A stretch of DNA of 54,737 nt, from the NCBI GenBank assembly GCA_015232455.1, contig JADFZQ010000022.1, positions 1 through 54,737 of the forward strand, written 5' to 3'. Of the stretch, positions 1-8,235 are shown piece after piece. The translations under genes and the position numbers were made by a program. The notes beneath the pieces were generated by a model that was not told the origin of the DNA, searched no databases, and saw nothing but the letters and a program-made list of their open reading frames with translations. Positions within the stretch are counted from its first letter, which is position 1, and each line of letters starts with the position of its first letter. This stretch comes from Desulfamplus sp. (GTDB taxonomy: Bacteria > Desulfobacterota > Desulfobacteria > Desulfobacterales > Desulfobacteraceae).

Positions 1-88
1 CCTCATGGGGACAAAAAACAGTTTTCGGATTCATAAGAACTCATGCATGAAAGGTTGCAGAAAGTTCTTAAAATCTTCATTTTTATAA

Positions 89-226
89 CAAATTCAAGTT
101 CAACCACGGTTAAGTGGGGTGCTACCCACAGCTTATAAGGCGGGGGAAAAGGCTGAAAAATATATGACATATCAAGGAAGCAACGCTTTAAAACAACTTG
201 CAGCAGGGTTGTTTAAATCAATTTAA
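89..226 (+). pseudogene. C-terminal remnant of an unrecognised gene
   Basis: An open frame runs from a stop at 86-88 to TAA at 224-226, with no good start or ribosome site. It reads as a 45-residue tail ending in LKQLAAGLFKSI. I do not recognise the family. The frame upstream (1-88) is closed, so this is probably the end of a decayed gene. It could also be chance. Confidence 0.25.
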
Positions 227-338
227 ACACATTTTTTAAGTGATGTTTTTTATTTGTTTAGCTTGAAATGATGGAAAAATTAAAAATGTGCTTGGGTGTT
301 GGAATAGCTGTTGGAATGGGTATTTGTTGAAAAAACTA

Positions 339-370
339 TAGGGGGCTTAAAGTTGCCTTTAAACCCTCTA
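339..370 (-). terminator. Rho-independent terminator downstream of tRNA-Glu
   Basis: A 14-pair stem with one mismatch and one G-T pair (TAGGGGGCTTAAAG / CTTTAAACCCTCTA) encloses the loop TTGC. On the minus strand it is followed by TATAGTTTTTT, and it lies 19 bases past the tRNA-Glu 3' end. The plus side is also T-rich (371-387), so it may work in both directions. Confidence 0.7.
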
Positions 371-389
371 TTTTACTTGATTTTTTTAT

Positions 390-464
390 TGGTGATCCCA
401 TCGGGAATCGAACCCGAGCTTCCGGCGTGAGAGGCCAGCGTCCTGACCGCTAGACGATGGGACC
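390..464 (-). tRNA. tRNA-Glu (anticodon CTC)
   Basis: On the minus strand a full cloverleaf is visible. The acceptor stem GGTCCCA pairs with TGGGATC, and the D arm is GTCTAGCGGTCAGGAC. The anticodon stem CTGGC/GCCGG holds loop CTCTCAC (anticodon CTC), and the T arm contains GGTTCGAATCC. Discriminator A at 393 is followed by an encoded CCA at 390-392. A promoter and a terminator bracket it as a single-gene unit. Confidence 0.95.
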
Positions 465-475
465 TATTTAATAAA

Positions 476-504
476 TATATAGTTTAAAAATTATACTGTG
501 TCAA
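476..504 (-). promoter_or_regulatory. Sigma-70-type promoter of tRNA-Glu
   Basis: Minus strand: -35 TTGACA (504-499), a 17-base spacer, then -10 TATATA (481-476). The tRNA 5' end lies 11 bases beyond. Both boxes are near consensus at optimal spacing. Confidence 0.7.
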
Positions 505-771
505 TACTAAAATACAGGGCAATAGAGCAATCGCATGAAATTTTATATTAGAGTTGTTCTTAAATAGTTCCTGAATCAGTGGCAATAAACTGGTTTGTCT
601 ACCACTAACTAATTGCTTAATATAATAATTCTTACTGTAAATAATTCCGTGCTGTATTATGTTGGAATTTAGTGACTATTTGTCAGACAAGTAAAAAAAA
701 TGCTTGAATCGACCTATCCACGCCCAGAGGACGTGGTTTTAAAGTTCTAATAAACAAAAGGAGACTTATAG

Positions 772-1494
772 ATGGCAAGCATAGAAATAATAGTTTGTGA
801 TGGTGAAGGTAGTATAATTAATCATAAGACACAGAAAAGCTATGATTTGGGTTTCGGTATAAACCGAATATCACTAATAGAAGGGGCTTTGGAAGAATTC
901 AAAAGAGAAATTTTTCCAAAGATAACTTATGACATATTGGCAGATGCACAGAGTAAAGAGAAAGTGGCAGTAAAAAAAGACGTTATCAAAATGCAATGGT
1001 TGCAGTTCATTCCAAATAAAGAAAAATCATGGAGAATTCAGTCTTCCTAACCAGCTGTTTCAAGAGAAGATGGGCAAGAAGAATCTTGATCGACTTGATT
1101 ACACAGAGCAATTTTCAGGAGGTTATGAGGGTAACCGTTTAAGAAGTAAATATGGTCATTATAGGAATATTATGGGTTTACTAAAGTTTCAAAACTACTT
1201 GAAGATCAAACAGGAGTCTCGTTATTGAGCGATCAACGTATTCATGCCATTATTCATGATGAAGCTGTTAAAGTAAGCGAATGCAATTCTAAAGAAACAA
1301 AAGCAGTTTTGGCATCAGGGAAGGCTCTTGCAGCCATTAATAATAAGGAAGTGTCCATTTACGGCGGTTCTATAAAGGAAGTTTTTCTATTTAATGATGG
1401 TATTCAAGTGTAGAAGCAGAAAGAGAATCGTGAGAAATGCTCAGAACCACCTTGTAATAAAGCTGCGGACTCTTCTTTGCTTTTAGCTGCTTAG
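772..1494 (+). pseudogene. Broken transposase-like gene, several frameshifts
   Basis: A good ribosome site (AAAGGAG) precedes ATG 772, but the frame closes after 92 residues at 1050. Coding-like sequence continues in other frames: one reads FSLPNQLFQEKMGKKNLDRL and on through the 1050-1200 region. Another, from about 1178, reads LLSDQRIHAIIHDEAVKV and ends at a TAG (1411-1413) just after EVFLFNDGIQV. The same frame then continues with KQKENREK to about 1494. The pattern of a long single protein cut by frameshifts and a nonsense codon, plus the ending resembling transposase text of the form DGI-V-x-KQK, suggests a decayed insertion-sequence transposase. I cannot name its family. A hairpin (CCACG...CGTGG, about 718-736) lies just upstream and might be an IS end. 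Confidence 0.5.
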
Positions 1495-1589
1495 TAGCAC
1501 GGATTTATTTAGAGTAGGAAATTATTGGTTAAGTTATCAATTGGTATCATTTTTACCTCCATTCTTTAGACTTGAGTAACTATCTTTCC

Positions 1590-2657
1590 TTAATAATTCC
1601 CTTTCCCATGCAAATTTCTACCAATACCACCTTCATATAATAAAGCATAGAGAATAATTCCATTAGTAACCATCAACCTAAATATCTCTGCAACCTCTGA
1701 CACCATAAGCTCATTGGCAATAGGACCAGAAATAAGATAAGTTGTCTGAAAAAGAAAAGTGCCAAGAATAACATGGACAATATCGGTTTTCCTGCCCATG
1801 CTGCCTCCAACCAAAATAGCTGATGCTGCTGGAAATGCCATCATTAAAGGAGCATCGTAAAGCTCAAGAAATCCGTAACTTTGTGCATATACACAAATAC
1901 CAATAGCAGCAATTAAGGTAGAAAGAATAATAGCAGCAGTTCTTACCTTTACTATATTCACTCCAGCAAGAGAGGCGTATTGCTCATTTTCGCCGACCGC
2001 AATCATTGCCTTTCCAAAGGTTGTTTTAAAAAAAAGAGCTATAAGAAAACAGAGTATGAAAAAGAATAACAGCAATCCTAAAGGCAGATTAACTCCGTAA
2101 ATATCGACCATCCAAAGGTCATTTAAAGTTTTTGCAAAATAGCTTTTTAATCCAATTACAGGACGCATACCTTTTCCACCAATGGGCCACAGCATAGAAA
2201 GATTTGAAAAAGGTGCCGTTGCCCAAAAAAAATTCATAAGAGGAATAAAAGAAAAACCTATAAATGTTGCTGTTATCTCTTCTCTTCCTTTGACTCGGTT
2301 TAGAATAATAGAATAGATAAAGCCTAATATGGAAGCTGTTGGAATTGTAAAGAGCATGCCAGCAAATAATCCCCAAATTCCGCGAATAGAAAAGTTGACA
2401 GATATGCACATGCCAATAAGCCCTGCAACCACGCCAATCGGAAGACCAAAATTTATTCCAATGCCAGCTTTAAGCATAGGAACAAGAGAAAGGACAAGAA
2501 TGCCATTCATCACAAGTCTTATTAAAGCATCGTTGATAATCCAGTTAATCGGAATATTAAGATGAATAGCCCCAAAAATCATAATTATAAGAAAAGTAAT
2601 TATGAAAAGCTGGGGAATTTGGATTTTTATTTTGATAAGTATGTATCTAAATCGCAT
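1590..2657 (-). CDS. ABC transporter permease (sugar/nucleoside, BPD_transp_2-like)
   Basis: A 355-aa polytopic inner-membrane protein with about eight to ten hydrophobic segments. It contains family-typical text such as GLPIGVVAGLIG near residue 70 and FGKAMIAVGENEQYASLAGV near residue 215, the cytoplasmic loop that contacts the ATPase in RbsC/YufP-like and branched-chain permeases. The closest fit is the simple-sugar/nucleoside uptake group. The usual partners (second permease, ATP-binding protein, substrate-binding lipoprotein) are absent on both sides: transposase debris lies downstream and about 330 bases of noncoding DNA upstream. It is therefore an orphan here and may be the survivor of a broken operon. 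The ATG at 2657 gives a typical length. Substrate unknown. Confidence 0.75.
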   Translation of the reverse strand: MRFRYILIKIKIQIPQLFIITFLIIMIFGAIHLNIPINWIINDALIRLVMNGILVLSLVPMLKAGIGINFGLPIGVVAGLIGMCISVNFSIRGIWGLFAGMLFTIPTASILGFIYSIILNRVKGREEITATFIGFSFIPLMNFFWATAPFSNLSMLWPIGGKGMRPVIGLKSYFAKTLNDLWMVDIYGVNLPLGLLLFFFILCFLIALFFKTTFGKAMIAVGENEQYASLAGVNIVKVRTAAIILSTLIAAIGICVYAQSYGFLELYDAPLMMAFPAASAILVGGSMGRKTDIVHVILGTFLFQTTYLISGPIANELMVSEVAEIFRLMVTNGIILYALLYEGGIGRNLHGKGNY

Positions 2658-2986
2658 TTTAAGCCTGTTTAAAAATTCTATGTAACATGAAAAGTGAATT
2701 AGAAATTAGTAGTTCAGTAAAGCAAATATTCCATGATATAATATTTATGTAAATAATGGCGAGTTAAAAATAGGAAAATCAATCGTGGAACGAATCAAAT
2801 ATAGTAGCTTATAGACTCTTACACTTAACCTATTAAAAAAATAAGTGATATATCCAATATCAACAAGATTTGACATTAGGTATTTTATATGTAAAAAATA
2901 ATGTATTTTTCAGTAAAATGAAAAATGTTTGCATTAGCAGTGGTGTATCAAATTATTAAAATTTTTATTAAAGAGGAGAGAATTTT
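2658..2986. other. Intergenic region between permease and rhodanese genes
   Basis: About 330 bases, strongly AT-rich, between two divergently transcribed genes. I see no coding frame, tRNA or strong hairpin. It holds the probable rhodanese promoter near 2870. Confidence 0.5.
2870..2897 (+). promoter_or_regulatory. Possible promoter of the rhodanese gene
   Basis: A consensus -35 TTGACA (2870-2875) is followed after 16 bases by the weak -10 TAAAAA (2892-2897). The ATG is about 90 bases downstream. In DNA this AT-rich the -10 match alone carries little weight. Confidence 0.3.
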
Positions 2987-3547
2987 ATGAGAAAAAGTTT
3001 TGTAGTTGCATTAGGAGTAATTTGTATTCTTTTTAATCTTGTTTCTGTATCAATTAGTGATACATCGCCTCCAGCCGATCCTAAAAAACACACAGAAGCT
3101 GGAAAATATATAACTTCTGTGGAAGCCTATGAAATGTGGAAAGCTAATCCTGATAAAATTAAAATAATTGATTGTCGCACTCAGGAAGAATATGCTTTTG
3201 TTGGTCATGCTCCTATGGCTTACAATATTCCTTCAAGGTTTTGGACAGGAAAATGGAATCAGGAGAAAAAAGATTATGATTTACAAGAGAACGCTGATTT
3301 TGAAGTTCTGGTAAAAAGTAAATTTGCTCAAAGTGATACTATTATGGTGATGTGCAGGTCAGGTCATAGAAGTGCTGCATCAGTGAATCGCTTGACAAAA
3401 GCTGGTTTCACTAATGTTTACAACATAGTTGATGGTTTTGAAGGTGATAAGGTTGATGGTAAAAGAAATAAGAATGGCTGGAAAAATTCTGTTGCACCTT
3501 GGACATACGATTTTGACCCTAAGCTGATTTATGCACCTGAGAAATAG
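2987..3547 (+). CDS. Periplasmic rhodanese-like sulfurtransferase
   Basis: 186 aa. Residues 1-24 form a Sec signal peptide (RKS, then a hydrophobic core ending VSVSISD). A single rhodanese domain spans about residues 42-150, with DCRTQEEYAFVGHAPMAYNIP and the active-site loop CRSGHRS, whose cysteine would carry the persulfide. The C-terminal tail GWKNSVAPWTY resembles exported single-domain rhodaneses. A strong ribosome site (AAAGAGGAGAG) precedes ATG 2987. Monocistronic: no gene within 300 bases on either side on this strand, and a hairpin follows the stop. Likely role is periplasmic sulfur transfer; the natural acceptor cannot be told from sequence. Confidence 0.85.
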   Translation: MRKSFVVALGVICILFNLVSVSISDTSPPADPKKHTEAGKYITSVEAYEMWKANPDKIKIIDCRTQEEYAFVGHAPMAYNIPSRFWTGKWNQEKKDYDLQENADFEVLVKSKFAQSDTIMVMCRSGHRSAASVNRLTKAGFTNVYNIVDGFEGDKVDGKRNKNGWKNSVAPWTYDFDPKLIYAPEK

Positions 3548-3577
3548 TGGTTTGTAAGAATTACTCTCAATATCTTT

Positions 3578-3601
3578 AGAGCCTGTAATTTAACAGGCTC
3601 T
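3578..3601 (+). terminator. Hairpin after rhodanese gene, probable terminator
   Basis: A perfect 9-bp stem, AGAGCCTGT / ACAGGCTCT, with loop AATTTA, 30 bases after the stop. There is no T-run, so termination would be weak. Similar GAGCCT...AGGCTC elements occur at 39671-39698 and, as a half-site, near 26563, so this may also be a dispersed repeat. Confidence 0.5.
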
Positions 3602-3666
3602 ATCCTCCATAAATGTTTATACTGTTCAAGATCATAAATTGAGGTTTGCTAACAAAAGGTTCAACT

Positions 3667-3694
3667 GTAGAGACGCACGGCCGTGCGTCTCTAC
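3667..3694. repeat. Perfect 28-nt palindrome (family GTAGAGACGCACGG)
   Basis: GTAGAGACGCACGG is followed immediately by its exact reverse complement. Decayed relatives lie at 11197-11222 and 41637-41670. It sits in a gene-free stretch (3548-3879) that otherwise holds only the hairpin at 3578-3601. Confidence 0.8.
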
Positions 3695-3879
3695 TAAATA
3701 TAAAAAGCTCAATTTATGCCCGCTTGGAATATAACATAATCGAAATCTTTGGTTTCAATCTCCTTTGAGATAATCAGCTTATATTTTTTTGATTAACTAT
3801 GCAATTTTCCCCTCAGATTAACATGGCTACAACTTTTGAGTAATATTAAACATATCATTAAAAAAGCAAATAAAAGCTG

Positions 3880-4245
3880 ATGCAGATTACTTTACATTTA
3901 AAAAAGCATTGTATTGAAAAGGCTGCTAAAACAAGATACGAAATGTTAATGCAGCAATATTTCAGCGTTCATAAAAGCGGTCATAAAAAAAGTTCAAAAG
4001 ATGAACGAGAGAAGCTGGAGATAGAAATGGAACATCTTCTATTTTTTCTTGAGAATGCTGATTTTCCATATTTAAGGCATGAGTATCCACAACTTAACGG
4101 GATTGAGGATATTCTTGTTTATCTGGAAGTTGATAGTATAAACAACAATTTTGATATTTTTATTAATAATCAGTTAATAAAAATATCAAAGAGGATAGAC
4201 AGAAAAAATAAATCAAACTTCAATCAAATAAAATGCTGTAATTAG
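3880..4245 (+). CDS. Hypothetical protein, partner of the DUF1877 gene
   Basis: 121 aa, charged and soluble, with no signal peptide or membrane segment. The N-terminal half is rich in Lys and His and is predicted helical, including a stretch KSSKDEREKLEIEMEHLLFF. I do not recognise a family. It is followed after 12 bases by the DUF1877 gene, whose ribosome site (TAGGAG) overlaps the end of this frame, so the two are very likely cotranscribed. Its own start has no clear ribosome site, leaving the exact N-terminus uncertain. Confidence 0.5.
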   Translation: MQITLHLKKHCIEKAAKTRYEMLMQQYFSVHKSGHKKSSKDEREKLEIEMEHLLFFLENADFPYLRHEYPQLNGIEDILVYLEVDSINNNFDIFINNQLIKISKRIDRKNKSNFNQIKCCN

Positions 4246-4257
4246 GAGATAAAGTAT

Positions 4258-4866
4258 ATGGGCATGATATTTGCTTTACAGACAATAAGTGATGAAAACA
4301 TTTATAAACTCATTGATAATCCTCTTTTAATATGGCTTTTTTTAGCTCCTGATGACCCTTCTTTTTATATAGAAGAGGTAAAAAAAAGCAAAAAAGGCTT
4401 TTTTTCAAGATTATTTGGTAAAAAAGGCAATATAGACAATGTTGATGTCCCCTTACTTGAATATAAAGATGGTGAGAGGTTAGATGTAGATTTAGATAAG
4501 GCATGGCATGGACTTCATTATCTTTTTACTCAATCTGAATGGGAAGCAGACCCACCGTTAAATTTTATAACATCTGGTGGTAAAGTTGTTGGTAATATTG
4601 ATATTGGATATGGACCTGGAAGAGTTTTGACTTTTGAAGATGTAAGCCAAATTGATAAAACACTTGAACAGATAGACCATGATTATTTAAGAAAAAGATT
4701 TAACCCAGATGATATGATGAAAAAGAAAATATACCCTGAAATTTGGAATCGTGATTTAAAAGAAGATGACAGCTTAGGTTATTGCCTTGAATACTTTGAT
4801 ATATTGAAATCCTTTATTCACAATGCTGTAGAAAATAAATTGGGATTACTGCTATCTTTTAGTTAA
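4258..4866 (+). CDS. DUF1877 (YfbM-like) family protein
   Basis: 202 aa. It starts MGM, as DUF1877 proteins usually do, and carries the family signature DLDKAWHGLHYLFT near residue 80, followed by GYGPGRVLTFEDVSQI near residue 120. The C-terminal half (DYFDILKSFIHNAVE-type helix) is also typical. The family is small, cytosolic and of unknown biochemical role; some members lie next to polymorphic-toxin or immunity genes. A lysine-rich insert (KKSKKGFFSRLFGKKG, about residues 42-58) departs from the usual family core. Coupled to the preceding 121-aa gene with a 12-base gap and a TAGGAG ribosome site. Confidence 0.75.
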   Translation: MGMIFALQTISDENIYKLIDNPLLIWLFLAPDDPSFYIEEVKKSKKGFFSRLFGKKGNIDNVDVPLLEYKDGERLDVDLDKAWHGLHYLFTQSEWEADPPLNFITSGGKVVGNIDIGYGPGRVLTFEDVSQIDKTLEQIDHDYLRKRFNPDDMMKKKIYPEIWNRDLKEDDSLGYCLEYFDILKSFIHNAVENKLGLLLSFS

Positions 4867-5131
4867 AATGGTTTTATTATGCGGTTATGGTCAATACAAA
4901 ATCAAAGAGATTGAGGTTCATCCGAAGTTTGCAAAAATCAGCACAGATGTGAAAGATAGGAAAGTTATGAGAAAGACCATTTTTTAATAAACTTGATAAA
5001 AACTTAGCTTTTTTTCATAATTTGATAAAACAGCAAACAATAGTGTGTAAATTAACAATGTAGTATTTTAATAACACTTATTTAGTAATGGAAATAAGAT
5101 AACACCATAACAAAAAGAAGGGGGGGGTAAA

Positions 5132-6496
5132 ATGGATTCTTTAAGAACAACGGTTATTATATTTTGTATAGCTATTATCAATTTCATGTTCCCTTGGGTA
5201 TCATTGGCTGGCAATAATTGTGTTGCACTGTATGATATTGAACCACTTCCAGAGGAAGTTTATTTTATTGAACTTATTAATAGAGCAAGGGCAAACCAAG
5301 AAGCTGAGGCTCAACTCTACAATATCGAACTTAATGAGGGGGTAAGTTCGTCAAGCACGATCTCCAACACCCCAAAACAACCACTTGCCTTTAATATAAA
5401 CCTTTACAAAGCAGCACTTGCCCATTCTGAGGACATGCTATTGCAGGATTATTTCAGCCATTATACATATCCTAATAATGCTTCGCCTCAGGCTCGAGCA
5501 ATTGAACAGGGATATAATTATTATTCTGGTGAAAATATTGCCATTAATATGTCAACTGGGGAACTTGAAATCAGCCAAGATATAGCTGCGTACCACCATG
5601 AAATTTTATTTGTAGATGAAGATTATCCAAACAGAGGACATCGTGTAAATATGCTTACATCTTCGCATAGCGAGGTTGGTGTTGGATTTGCCCACGGAGA
5701 CTATAAACAGTGGGAACATGCTGTTGTTAGCACAACCGATTTTGGAAGAGGAGAAAAGCCTGCATATATATGCGGTGTGATTTACGATGATAAAAATGAA
5801 AATCAATTTTATGATGTTGGAGAGGGTGTTCCCCACGCTACTCTCACAATCGTTGAAACAGGTGAAAGTATTGATGCTTTTTCAGCAGGTGCTTATAGTC
5901 TTGGTGTTGATTCGTCTGGAACATTCACAGTTGAAGCATATCTATGTGAATATAATGCCACTACAACAAAAGTTGTGTCAGTTGGAAATGATAATGTAAA
6001 ACTTGATTTTCTATTAAGTGATTTTCCTAATATTGAACAACCAGACGATATAGATAATCAAGATGATGCTTCTTGCAAATCACTTTCAATATCTGAAATA
6101 ATTGTTCCTGAAACTTCTGATGATTTTGATAATATACCTGTAAAAGTTAGTTCTGGTATTAATACTCCTGCTTTGCCATTTTTTCTTAACAACTCATTTA
6201 TGAATATGGAAATTAAATTTCCCTGTTACACTCAGCCTGTCGATACCTATATTGCAATAGTCTTCCCAGATGGAACCCCTTATTTTCTTTCCAAAGAAGG
6301 AAAATTGACTTTAGAGTTTGAGCCTTTTTTAACTAATACTATGGAAGCAAAAAATATGTTTTTGCAATTTACCTCCTTATATAAAGGCGATTATGTGATT
6401 TATTGGGCATCTGTGCCAACCAATGGAGGGGATATATTTTCTGTAAATTGGGGAGGATATAGCGAACTTGGCTATTGGACACACTCAATTAAATAA
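5132..6496 (+). CDS. Secreted CAP (SCP/PR1) domain protein
   Basis: 454 aa. Signal peptide at residues 1-27 (ends SLAGNN). The CAP domain spans about residues 45-205, with conserved pieces LAHSEDMLLQDYFSH, GENIAIN and NRGHRVNMLTSSHSEVGVGF; His and Glu residues of the CAP cleft are present (SEDM, YSGENI, GHR). A beta-sandwich of the SdrD_B/Cna-B type follows (about 213-295), beginning CGVIYDDKNENQFYDVGEG, which looks Ca-binding. The final ~150 residues are an unrecognised beta-rich module. Exported, probably extracellular. The ribosome site is unusual: a run of eight G (GAAGGGGGGGG) before ATG 5132, a homopolymer that could slip. Not in an operon. Confidence 0.85.
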   Translation: MDSLRTTVIIFCIAIINFMFPWVSLAGNNCVALYDIEPLPEEVYFIELINRARANQEAEAQLYNIELNEGVSSSSTISNTPKQPLAFNINLYKAALAHSEDMLLQDYFSHYTYPNNASPQARAIEQGYNYYSGENIAINMSTGELEISQDIAAYHHEILFVDEDYPNRGHRVNMLTSSHSEVGVGFAHGDYKQWEHAVVSTTDFGRGEKPAYICGVIYDDKNENQFYDVGEGVPHATLTIVETGESIDAFSAGAYSLGVDSSGTFTVEAYLCEYNATTTKVVSVGNDNVKLDFLLSDFPNIEQPDDIDNQDDASCKSLSISEIIVPETSDDFDNIPVKVSSGINTPALPFFLNNSFMNMEIKFPCYTQPVDTYIAIVFPDGTPYFLSKEGKLTLEFEPFLTNTMEAKNMFLQFTSLYKGDYVIYWASVPTNGGDIFSVNWGGYSELGYWTHSIK

Positions 6497-6540
6497 TTTT
6501 ATCAGATATGGCAACTTCTCCATGAAAATTTTATAAATAT

Positions 6541-8160
6541 ATGTATAACACAATATCATCACTAACCTTTGATAACAGTTTTACTCGTGAACTGCCTGCA
6601 GATAATGAAACTGCAAATTACCGCCGTCAAGTGGCAGGGGCATGTTACTCCAGAGTTAAACCTGCCTCTGTTGCTGCTCCGAAGCTGATTGCATACTCCA
6701 AGGAAGCGGCTACTTTGCTCGACCTTTCTGAAGCAGCTTGTAAAACCGATGAATTTACTCAAGTATTTGTCGGCAATAAGCTGCTTTCAGGTATGGATTC
6801 CTATTCTTCATGTTATGGAGGTCATCAGTTTGGCACTTGGGCAGGACAGCTTGGAGATGGCAGAGCTATAAATCTTGGCGAAATCGTCAATAGCAAATCA
6901 GAACGGTGGACATTGCAGCTTAAAGGTGCTGGACCTACACCATACTCCAGAAATGCAGATGGGTTGGCAGTTTTGCGTTCTTCTGTGAGGGAATTTTTAT
7001 GCAGTGAAGCCATGTTTCATCTTGGTATTCCTACAACAAGGGCTTTGTCGGTTATAGCAACTGGGGAGATGGTTGAAAGAGATATGTTTTATGATGGGCA
7101 TCCTAAAGAAGAACAAGGTGCTGTTGTATGCAGGCTCGCTCCGTCATTCACACGGTTTGGTAATTTTGAGATTTTTGCTTTTCGCAATGATATTGCAACA
7201 CTTAAAAAACTTTTGGATTATACCATAAAGACGGACTTTCCCCATTTAGTTGAAGAATCGCTATATCTTAATCAATCATCTTGTAAAATTTATATTAAAT
7301 GGTTTGAAGATGTGTGCAGACGAACTGCTGATATGGTTGTAGAGTGGATGCGTGTTGGATTTGTTCATGGTGTAATGAATAGTGATAATATGTCAATTCT
7401 TGGTCTTACTATAGATTATGGACCTTACGGCTGGATTGAAAACTATGATCCAAATTGGACGCCGAACACAACAGACGCAAAAGGCAGACGTTATTGCTTT
7501 GGTAATCAACCAGAAATTGCCCAATGGAATCTTGTTCAACTTGCAAATGCCATATACCCGCTGATAGAAGATGTTGACTCATTAAAGAACGCTTTAGCTC
7601 TATATTCAACTCATTTTAAAGAAAAGTGGCAGAATATGATGGCATCTAAACTGGGATTTAGGACTTTTGAGCCTCAAACTGATAAAACTCTGATAAGCAG
7701 CCTTTTCAATATCCTCTCTCTTGTAGAAACAGATATGACCTTATTTTTCAGGAAACTTGCTTTAGTGGATTTCAAAAGTGATGATTTTATAAATCAGGAT
7801 ATTATTTTAAAATATTTCATTGATGTCTATTATATTCCATCGCAATTGACCAACAGCTATTTAGAACAGATAGAAAATTGGCTCAAGCATTATGCAAAGC
7901 GTCTTTCAAAGGATAACACGCCTCATCAAGCAAGATGTTTGCAGATGGATTCACGTAACCCAAAATACATTCTTCGTAATTATTTAGCACAGCTTGCGAT
8001 TGATAAGGCTGAACAAGGTGATTTTTCCTTGATTCATAAACTACTTGATCTGCTGCGTAATCCATACAGCGAACAGCCTGACAAAGAAGAATTTGCACAA
8101 AAACGTCCTGACTGGGCACGCAATAGAGCGGGATGCTCTATGCTGTCATGTAGCTCTTAA
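6541..8160 (+). CDS. selO: SelO (YdiU) protein adenylyltransferase
   Basis: 539 aa. SelO is a pseudokinase that transfers AMP from ATP onto Ser/Thr/Tyr of proteins during redox stress. Visible signatures: YGGHQFGTWAGQLGDGRA (about 90-110), LQLKGAGPTPYSRNADG (about 125-140), CRLAPSFTRFGNFE (about 195-210), HGVMNSDNMSILG with DYGPYGW (about 275-300, metal and nucleotide binding) and NPKYILRNYL near 475. The C-terminus CSMLSCSS is the cysteine form of the position that is selenocysteine in animal SelO. No ribosome site is visible just before ATG 6541, 45 bases after the CAP gene. Convergent with mltA; the stops are 75 bases apart. Confidence 0.95.
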   Translation: MYNTISSLTFDNSFTRELPADNETANYRRQVAGACYSRVKPASVAAPKLIAYSKEAATLLDLSEAACKTDEFTQVFVGNKLLSGMDSYSSCYGGHQFGTWAGQLGDGRAINLGEIVNSKSERWTLQLKGAGPTPYSRNADGLAVLRSSVREFLCSEAMFHLGIPTTRALSVIATGEMVERDMFYDGHPKEEQGAVVCRLAPSFTRFGNFEIFAFRNDIATLKKLLDYTIKTDFPHLVEESLYLNQSSCKIYIKWFEDVCRRTADMVVEWMRVGFVHGVMNSDNMSILGLTIDYGPYGWIENYDPNWTPNTTDAKGRRYCFGNQPEIAQWNLVQLANAIYPLIEDVDSLKNALALYSTHFKEKWQNMMASKLGFRTFEPQTDKTLISSLFNILSLVETDMTLFFRKLALVDFKSDDFINQDIILKYFIDVYYIPSQLTNSYLEQIENWLKHYAKRLSKDNTPHQARCLQMDSRNPKYILRNYLAQLAIDKAEQGDFSLIHKLLDLLRNPYSEQPDKEEFAQKRPDWARNRAGCSMLSCSS

Positions 8161-8235
8161 AATTGTATTGTTTGTTCAAGTGAAAAGCAGAGTAGCATTT
8201 GCGTTTAGACATCGTTGGTATAAAATTAATCTCAA

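Noticed and set aside
1-1500. Prophage or genomic-island end at tRNA-Glu
   Set aside because: No integrase and no repeated tRNA 3' end was seen; only decayed transposase-like sequence lies nearby.
3667-3694. CRISPR-like repeat
   Set aside because: The palindromes are single, widely separated copies with no regular spacers. No cas gene is in the window.
8136-8160. Possible selenocysteine at the SelO C-terminus
   Set aside because: The codon at the Sec position is a normal Cys (SCSS) and the TAA stop follows directly. No SECIS is needed.
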